From Verrucomicrobiota bacterium (lineage in GTDB: Bacteria; Verrucomicrobiota; Verrucomicrobiia; Verrucomicrobiales; Akkermansiaceae): 64,000 bases of DNA. The DNA lies in assembly GCA_026397725.1 (NCBI GenBank), contig JAPLUI010000327.1, positions 1 to 64,000 on the forward strand, written 5' to 3'. The notes beneath the pieces were generated by a model. The model was given only the letters and a program-made list of their open reading frames with translations, had not been told where the DNA came from and ran no database searches. Made by a program: the position numbers and the translations under genes. This document shows positions 59,050-64,000 of the stretch, one piece after another (the stretch's first letter is position 1; every line of letters begins with the position of its first letter).

Positions 59050-61439
59050 AAACCGCACTCATTTCTCTAGCAGTCGTCGCCATTCTCGCCACGCCCGACC
59101 CGGTTTTCGGGGCGGGAAAGCAAACGGCGATGACCCTTCCCGACTTCACCAAAGGCGAACGGATCCCAGATGGGGCGACCCACGACTGGAACCTCGGAGC
59201 CACCGGCGCGCGTGGCTGGATGTATTGTGATAAAATGGTCACCTCCGATGCCCGCCAAATTTCCATTACCAAGGTGGACAAGGGTTCCCCAGCCGCTGGC
59301 GTTCTCGCAGTTGGCGACGTGATTCTCGGCGTCGGCGGCAAGCCATTTTCCTATGATCCACGCACCGAAATGGGCAAGGCTCTGACCCTCGCCGAAGCGG
59401 ATGCCGGTAAAGGCAGTCTCACCCTGACCCGCTGGCGTGCAGGCAGCTCGGCGGAGGTCGTGGTGAAAATTCCGGTGCTCGGAACCTACAGTGCCACCGC
59501 GCCGTATAATTGCCCGAAGTCCAAACGCATTCTCGAACAAGGATGCAAGGAACTCGCCGCGCGCATGGCGGATCCCTCCTACTCGAAACGGCTGAACCCC
59601 ATCCCCCGATCACTCAATGCCCTCGCCTTGTTAGCCAGCGGCGACCCGAGCTACCTTCCGCTGTTAAAGAAGGAAACCGTATGGGCCGCGAACTTCACCA
59701 CCGAAGCGATGGCAACATGGTATTATGGTTACATCATGATGTTTCTATCCGAATATAAGATCGCGACGGGCGATGATTCGGTGATGCCCGGCTTGACACG
59801 GCTGGCACTCGAAGCCGCCCACGGTCAAAGCGCGGTGGGCTCGTGGGGCCACAAGTTCGCGCAGCCCGACGGGCGGCTGTTCGGCTACGGGATGATGAAC
59901 TCCCCCGGCGTGCCGCTCACTTCCTCGATGGCGATGGCGCGCATGGCTGGGGTGAAGGATCCGGCCTTGGATCTGGCGATCGAACGCAGTGCGAAGTTGC
60001 TGCGATTTTACATTGGCAAAGGCTGCATCCCCTATGGCGATCACCAGCCATGGATGCAAACTCACGAGGACAATGGCAAGTGCGGCATGGTCGCGGTCAT
60101 GTTCAACTTGCTCGGCGAGGCAAAAGGCGCGGAGTTCTTTTCGCGCATGTCCGTCGCCTCTTACGGCGCCGAGCGCGATTGCGGGCACACCGGCAATTTC
60201 TTCAATATCCTCTGGTCCATGCCGGGGGTTGCCCAGTCGGGACCACAGGCCACCGGGGCGTGGATGGGCGAGTTTGGAACGTGGTATTTCGACCTCGCAC
60301 GCGGTTCGGCAGGAAATTTCCTCCATCAAGGACCGCCTGAGATGGCGAACGACAAGTATGCAGGATGGGATGCCAGCGGTGGCTATCTGTTAGCCTACGC
60401 CATGCCGCTCAAAAACATCCTGCTCACCGGCAAACAACCGAACCTGGCACCGCAGCTCGATGCCACCGCCGCCAAGGCTCTGGTTCTCGATGGTCGCGGT
60501 TGGACCAACAAGGATCGCAACAGCGCCTATGACAAACTCAGCCCGGATCAACTGCTGGAATGCCTTGGCAGTTGGTCGCCGATTGTGCGTGATCGCGCCG
60601 CCATGGCACTGGGTCGCCGCAAAGGAGATCAGCCGGTCACCGCCCTCGTGAAAATGCTTTCCGCCACGCGTCTCGAAACCCGCTACGGCGCCTGCGATGC
60701 GCTCGCGTCATTGAAAGAAACCGCCGCTCCCGCCGTGCCGGAACTAACAAGACTTCTTGAGCATGACGATCTCTGGATGCGCGTCAAAGCCGCCGAGACA
60801 TTGTCGGGCATCGGCGCTCCCGCCATGTCCACGGCCCCGTTCCTGCTGGAGCGACTCGCTCGGAAGACCTCTGCCGAAGATCCGCGTGGTATGGAGCAAC
60901 GCTATCTATGCTTCAATGTCTTTGGAAAAATGTTGAAAAATTCACTCGCCGGCGTGGACCAGACCCTGCTCCGCAAAGCAGTGGTCGCTGGACTGCAAAA
61001 TCAGGACGGTCGCGCCCGCGGCGCGATCGGCGGCATCTATCAGCAGTTGGGCTATGAGGAAATCAAACCACTGCTTCCCGCCATCCGCCAGGCGATCGTC
61101 GAACCGGCGCCGAGTGGAGAAATGTTTGCCGCCGGCATCCGCCTCGCCGGGATCGACATCCTCGCCAAGCACCGCATCAAAGAAGGCATGGAGCTATGCT
61201 TCGTGGTCATGGACATCGAGCAGTGGGGCAAGGGCAATCGAATCCCGCGCTGCCTCAAAACCCTCGCAACCTACGGTGCCGCCGCCAAGCCCATGCTGCC
61301 GCGCCTCCGCCAACTCGAAAAAGACCTGTTCGTCCACCCCGAGGCCAAGGGGTTGCAACCCTTTATCGACCAACTCCGCTCCCTCATCAAGGACATCGAG
61401 AACGCCACCGGGACCGTCGAACTGAGGAGTCTCAACTAA
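59046..61439 (+). CDS. Secreted PDZ and HEAT-repeat protein, DUF6288-like (copy 2)
   Basis: 797 residues, signal peptide MKTALISLAVVAILATPDPV. It is collinear with the protein at 49074: PDZ (VDKGSPAAGVLAVGDVILGV), helical core (AMATWYYGYIMMFLSEYKIA, AHGQSAVGSWGHKFAQPDGR, FFSRMSVASYGAERDCGHTG, WYFDLARGSAGNFLHQGPPE) and HEAT repeats (LVKMLSATRLETRYGACDAL, DDLWMRVKAAETLSGIGAPA). Identity is high across the core and lower near the end. Coupling to an acetylesterase gene by ATGA suggests joint work on the same polymer, but no activity is known. The following 124 bases are a duplicated esterase end. Confidence 0.75.
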   Translation: MKTALISLAVVAILATPDPVFGAGKQTAMTLPDFTKGERIPDGATHDWNLGATGARGWMYCDKMVTSDARQISITKVDKGSPAAGVLAVGDVILGVGGKPFSYDPRTEMGKALTLAEADAGKGSLTLTRWRAGSSAEVVVKIPVLGTYSATAPYNCPKSKRILEQGCKELAARMADPSYSKRLNPIPRSLNALALLASGDPSYLPLLKKETVWAANFTTEAMATWYYGYIMMFLSEYKIATGDDSVMPGLTRLALEAAHGQSAVGSWGHKFAQPDGRLFGYGMMNSPGVPLTSSMAMARMAGVKDPALDLAIERSAKLLRFYIGKGCIPYGDHQPWMQTHEDNGKCGMVAVMFNLLGEAKGAEFFSRMSVASYGAERDCGHTGNFFNILWSMPGVAQSGPQATGAWMGEFGTWYFDLARGSAGNFLHQGPPEMANDKYAGWDASGGYLLAYAMPLKNILLTGKQPNLAPQLDATAAKALVLDGRGWTNKDRNSAYDKLSPDQLLECLGSWSPIVRDRAAMALGRRKGDQPVTALVKMLSATRLETRYGACDALASLKETAAPAVPELTRLLEHDDLWMRVKAAETLSGIGAPAMSTAPFLLERLARKTSAEDPRGMEQRYLCFNVFGKMLKNSLAGVDQTLLRKAVVAGLQNQDGRARGAIGGIYQQLGYEEIKPLLPAIRQAIVEPAPSGEMFAAGIRLAGIDILAKHRIKEGMELCFVVMDIEQWGKGNRIPRCLKTLATYGAAAKPMLPRLRQLEKDLFVHPEAKGLQPFIDQLRSLIKDIENATGTVELRSLN

Positions 61440-61446
61440 CATTATG

Positions 61447-61570
61447 TCTGATAGCTAAATCCATGGACGAAGCGATGGCGGGCCTTGAGTCCGGCAGCGC
61501 CACGATCTCGAGGTAGGCCGCCCGGCCGGATCACCTAACCATTTCACACCCGTCATCGGATCATGAAAAA
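61447..61570 (+). repeat. 124-base duplicated segment, orphan esterase 3' end
   Basis: It starts eight bases behind the stop of the PDZ/HEAT gene and aligns gap-free with 55185-55308. It encodes a leftover SMDEAMAGLESGSATISR tail and stop of an SGNH esterase, then the same spacer and the start of the next signal peptide (the ATG at 61563). An esterase gene once preceded the LamG-family gene here and was replaced by the PDZ/HEAT gene. Confidence 0.75.
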
Positions 61571-63569
61571 TCTCATTTGTTTGTTTTTGATCACCCCGTG
61601 CCTGGCAATGGGTCAGAAAGTCCTGATGCAGTGGGACTTCGACAACATCACGAACAGGACATGCATCGAACCTGGAACCGGGATTGCCGACACGATCGAG
61701 GGGAATTTCGAGGAAGCGCCCGGCGTTGCCGGGAAAGGATTGCGCCTGGACGGATTCACCACCCGGGTGGTTCGCAGCGCGGCCGGCTTGAAGAACCCGG
61801 GCAGCGATTTCTCGGTCGAAGCATGGGTTTCCCTCGGAGAATATCCGTGGAACTGGTGCCCGGTGATCACCACCGAATCGGATGAAGTCAAAGGCTACCG
61901 CCTGACCATTGGGCCATTGGGACAGGTATCGCTGGAGGTGGCCATCGGGGAGCAGTGGATCTGCTGTACCAGCGCGGAGGAAACGATGCCTCTCAGAAAA
62001 TGGATGCACCTGGCGGGCGTCTGCCGCGGGGGAAAGGAAATGAGCCTGTATGTGAACGGGGAGTTGGCGGCTTCGGTGCCCATCAATGGTTCGGTGATCC
62101 ACGCCGCAAAAGCGCAAGGCGTCCTTGGGATGGTGGCGGCCCCCGCAAAACCATCCGATATCATCCGGACCTGGGGCACGATGTCGGACTATTACGGCCT
62201 GGAGGGAATTGTTGACGAGGTCCGGGTGTATGATGGGGCGATGTCTGCCAAGCAGATCAAGGAGCGGTATTCGGCAGTCACGGTTGGCGTGCCCGACATC
62301 CCGGTCCATCGCTTGCCGGTGTTAGAGAAACACCCGGGCCGGTTCGGGGCTTATTATACCAAATTGAAGTATTTCCCGGGCTGGGACAACACCTGGCCGG
62401 TGGACAACGACCCGGATGTCGTCGTCTGCTTCGACATGTCCCCCGTGAAACTGGTGTTCTGGCGGGGAACCCGCTATGGTCCCGCGTGGGTGTCGGAAAA
62501 CGAGAACTGGATGGCCGACCAGAGCGTGGAAACCTGGGCTTCCGGCAAGAACGACACCGAGGGGTGCTTCGAGCACATGCAGGACCGCCACTGCCGTTTC
62601 TCTCACGTGAGGATCATCGAGAACACCGCCTCACGGGCCGTCGTGCATTGGAGGTATGCGCCGGTCAGTTCGCACGATAACACCTGGAAGCCGGACGAAA
62701 AGACGGGGTGGGAAGGCTGGGTGGACGAGTACTATTATGTTTATCCGGACGCGTCCGGCGTGAGGAAGGTCTCGTGGAACAAAGGCACGATTGGCCCCCC
62801 GGTCCAGTACCAGGAATCGCTGCCCCTCCTGCAACCCGGCCAACGCAAAACCGATCTGCTAGATAAGGATTACGTGACGATCGGCGATTACGATTTCAAC
62901 CAGCGGCCGGTTCCGCAGGATCTCCCGAGTCAGCCCGCCGATTGGCCTAAGAATTGCACCGTCCAACAATTCAATTTCAAATCCGAGAACAAACCATTTA
63001 TATGCTTCGAGCCTGGAAACCGGATGTTTGTCAGATATGTCGCGCTGGGTTACAATCATTTCCCGGTCGGACAGGCCCGGTGCGACGGGCGATGGATTCG
63101 GATGCTCGACCGCCCGTCTCATGTGTCCAGTTCCCCGGTCTCTGATCCGGTCATCCACGAGAACGGAAATCGCGGCTATTGGAACGGACTTTATGGGATG
63201 AACCGGATGAGCATGAACGAACTCATCCAATTTGGCCGTTCATGGGCTTACCCCGCCGAATTATCCCTGACCGGATCGGGATTCGCGTCGCGGGGGTACG
63301 ACAAAAGTCAGCGGTGCTATCAGATTGAGGGGAACGATCCGGGAGGCAGGTTTTTGGAAATCGACCTCCAGGGCAGCAAGGACTCTCCCGTCGTCAATCC
63401 CGCCATCAGGGTGAGAAACTGGAACTCGGATGAGGCGAAGATCCTGATAAACGGAATACCCAGCGACCATTGCCGAATGGGCTTCAGCCATGAACTCGAT
63501 GGAACCGACCTGGTTTTATTCGCGTTCATCAACCAGACGGCGCCGGTGAAAATAACCGTTGCAAAGTGA
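61563..63569 (+). CDS. Secreted LamG-domain protein with conserved C-terminal domain
   Basis: 668 residues, signal peptide MKNLICLFLITPCLAMGQ. A LamG/concanavalin domain at about 20-225 (FEEAPGVAGKGLRLDGFTTR, DFSVEAWVSLGEYPWNWCPV, SLYVNGELAASVPINGSVIH, GIVDEVRVYDGAMSAKQI) is followed by a conserved region of unknown function (PVKLVFWRGTRYGPAWVSEN, GCFEHMQDRHCRFSHVRIIE, WEGWVDEYYYVYPDASGVRK, FNFKSENKPFICFEPGNR). The C-terminus is a small beta domain (SPVVNPAIRVRNWNSDEAKI). The function is unknown, perhaps polysaccharide binding or lysis. It forms a pair with the YNAGF gene 100 bases behind; the same pair is found decayed at 412-2020. Confidence 0.7.
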   Translation: MKNLICLFLITPCLAMGQKVLMQWDFDNITNRTCIEPGTGIADTIEGNFEEAPGVAGKGLRLDGFTTRVVRSAAGLKNPGSDFSVEAWVSLGEYPWNWCPVITTESDEVKGYRLTIGPLGQVSLEVAIGEQWICCTSAEETMPLRKWMHLAGVCRGGKEMSLYVNGELAASVPINGSVIHAAKAQGVLGMVAAPAKPSDIIRTWGTMSDYYGLEGIVDEVRVYDGAMSAKQIKERYSAVTVGVPDIPVHRLPVLEKHPGRFGAYYTKLKYFPGWDNTWPVDNDPDVVVCFDMSPVKLVFWRGTRYGPAWVSENENWMADQSVETWASGKNDTEGCFEHMQDRHCRFSHVRIIENTASRAVVHWRYAPVSSHDNTWKPDEKTGWEGWVDEYYYVYPDASGVRKVSWNKGTIGPPVQYQESLPLLQPGQRKTDLLDKDYVTIGDYDFNQRPVPQDLPSQPADWPKNCTVQQFNFKSENKPFICFEPGNRMFVRYVALGYNHFPVGQARCDGRWIRMLDRPSHVSSSPVSDPVIHENGNRGYWNGLYGMNRMSMNELIQFGRSWAYPAELSLTGSGFASRGYDKSQRCYQIEGNDPGGRFLEIDLQGSKDSPVVNPAIRVRNWNSDEAKILINGIPSDHCRMGFSHELDGTDLVLFAFINQTAPVKITVAK

Positions 63570-63670
63570 CGATTCCATGGTGCGGATGAAACACCGCGCA
63601 TCCCGCGCGAGTATCTGCTTCTACCCACACCGTCTCTTCTTCTCAAGCGCACTCAACCACAATCAACACC

Positions 63671-64000
63671 ATGCCCCGCACCAACCGCCGCAACACTCCC
63701 ATTTTTCCCGTCCTCTGGTCCCGCCTCCGGCTCTATCAACGGCCTTCGCCCCGCAAGCGGTATTCCAGCAGACCGCCACTGTTTTCATCTTGCCTGCTCC
63801 TTGTTTCCGTCCTGCCGCTGACGGCGCTGTTCGCTGCGGATGACACGGTCCATCAAGGACATGTCGGCGGATACACGTCTGTGGAAAAAAAGAAAGCGGA
63901 TGAATCCTACAACGCGGGATTCTCGCTGTATGCGGCGGCGTGGCCGTTGCAGCGCGAGTATCCCGGGCAAAATTTCCAGTCGGGGCTGTTCGGCACCTGG
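63671..64000 (+). CDS. YNAGF-family secreted protein, 5' part cut by the window edge
   Basis: ATG 63671 opens a frame that stays open for 110 codons to the end of the window. A basic start (MPRTNRRNTPIFPVLWSRLR) leads to a membrane-like signal (LFSSCLLLVSVLPLTALFAA, about 48-67). The mature part reads GGYTSVEKKKADESYNAGFS, LYAAAWPLQREYPGQNFQSG, LFGTW, matching the decayed protein at 1331-2020 (GGYTFYSAAWPLVGDYP, NNFQSGLYGTWMF). I do not recognise a domain. The leader ACCACAATCAACACC is A/C-rich. Confidence 0.65.
   Translation, partial: MPRTNRRNTPIFPVLWSRLRLYQRPSPRKRYSSRPPLFSSCLLLVSVLPLTALFAADDTVHQGHVGGYTSVEKKKADESYNAGFSLYAAAWPLQREYPGQNFQSGLFGTW

Larger units (their letters stand above)
395..62326. 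repeat. Dispersed heptamer TCTAACA/TGTTAGA
   Basis: By-eye count of 36 copies. TCTAACA starts at 395, 2027, 16761, 22738, 24096, 25716, 25872, 26732, 28229, 31490, 32230, 35418, 37224, 37921, 41210, 45434, 49454, 50465, 53728 and 56030. TGTTAGA starts at 10886, 14713, 16388, 19502, 20546, 21413, 25499, 27888, 28670, 30250, 30575, 32917, 33117, 36128, 37681 and 62320. Both orientations and all frames occur; in coding DNA it often gives Leu-Leu-Asp as NTG-TTA-GAY, although TTA is otherwise rare here. None lies in 2100-10800, which includes the defence island. Confidence 0.6.

Noticed and set aside
1-64000. Simple over-representation of the pentamer CTAAC/GTTAG
   Set aside because: About 100 copies were counted by eye, but base composition alone predicts about 84; only the extended heptamer stands out.
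1-64000. tRNA, rRNA, insertion sequence or prophage genes
   Set aside because: No transposase, integrase or structural phage protein and no RNA gene could be recognised in the window.

Overview
The window is a GC-rich (about 60-62% by eye) stretch of bacterial chromosome. It is packed with secreted carbohydrate-active enzymes, SGNH acetylesterases, a sulfatase, PDZ/HEAT (DUF6288-like) proteins, DUF5703 and DUF3472 proteins, and an Ig-repeat protein whose C-terminus carries the 'SADLTSW ... LFYRV' pattern. That gene content points to the phylum Verrucomicrobiota, probably Verrucomicrobiales; this is inferred from gene families only, as there is no rRNA or tRNA gene. Most genes start behind A/C-rich leaders without a visible Shine-Dalgarno sequence.

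Layout. 1-3100: the tail of a glycosidase, then three decayed genes (LamG-type family, a family here called YNAGF, DUF6288). 3111-4805: an intact sialate-O-acetylesterase-type enzyme. 5289-10310: a small defence island with an MmeI-like fused restriction-modification enzyme, a 53-residue coiled ORF, and an AAA ATPase plus HNH nuclease pair of Septu-like layout. 10621-14771: two clan GH-D (alpha-galactosidase-like) proteins. 30604-14966 (minus strand): a six-gene run of Ig-repeat protein, core-deleted GH-D protein, GH127, GH106, DUF5703 chimera and GH127. 30775-31965: an AraC/XylR-type regulator. 32216-43433: a GH95-like fucosidase, a decayed GH78, head-to-head gene stubs, a beta-propeller glycosidase and a GH106. 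43539-64000: a second propeller, DUF3472, GH27, GH29, a chimeric fossil, two PDZ/HEAT proteins, a WD40 protein, two SGNH esterases, a chimeric sulfatase, the intact LamG-family protein and the start of a YNAGF protein that leaves the window.

How the genes fit together. GH127 (beta-L-arabinofuranosidase), GH106/GH78 (alpha-L-rhamnosidase), GH95/GH29 (alpha-L-fucosidase) and GH27 (alpha-galactosidase) activities, with deacetylases and a sulfatase, suit stepwise stripping of a branched, acetylated and perhaps sulfated heteropolysaccharide such as a pectin-like or algal polymer. The substrate is inferred. The best regulatory signal is a near-identical element of about 64 bp present four times (30689-30752, 32017-32080, 38374-38437, 38633-38696). 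Each copy ends in a -35-like TGGACW, exactly 17 bp, then a -10-like hexamer, and each points at a CAZyme-type gene or fossil. Two copies flank the AraC-type regulator, which is the obvious candidate to bind them.

The second theme is gene decay by internal deletion. Several CAZymes have lost their catalytic cores, often with the reading frame kept, which gives chimeric ORFs. A third signal is a dispersed heptamer, TCTAACA/TGTTAGA, seen about 36 times by eye where base composition alone predicts roughly three; it is absent from the defence island.
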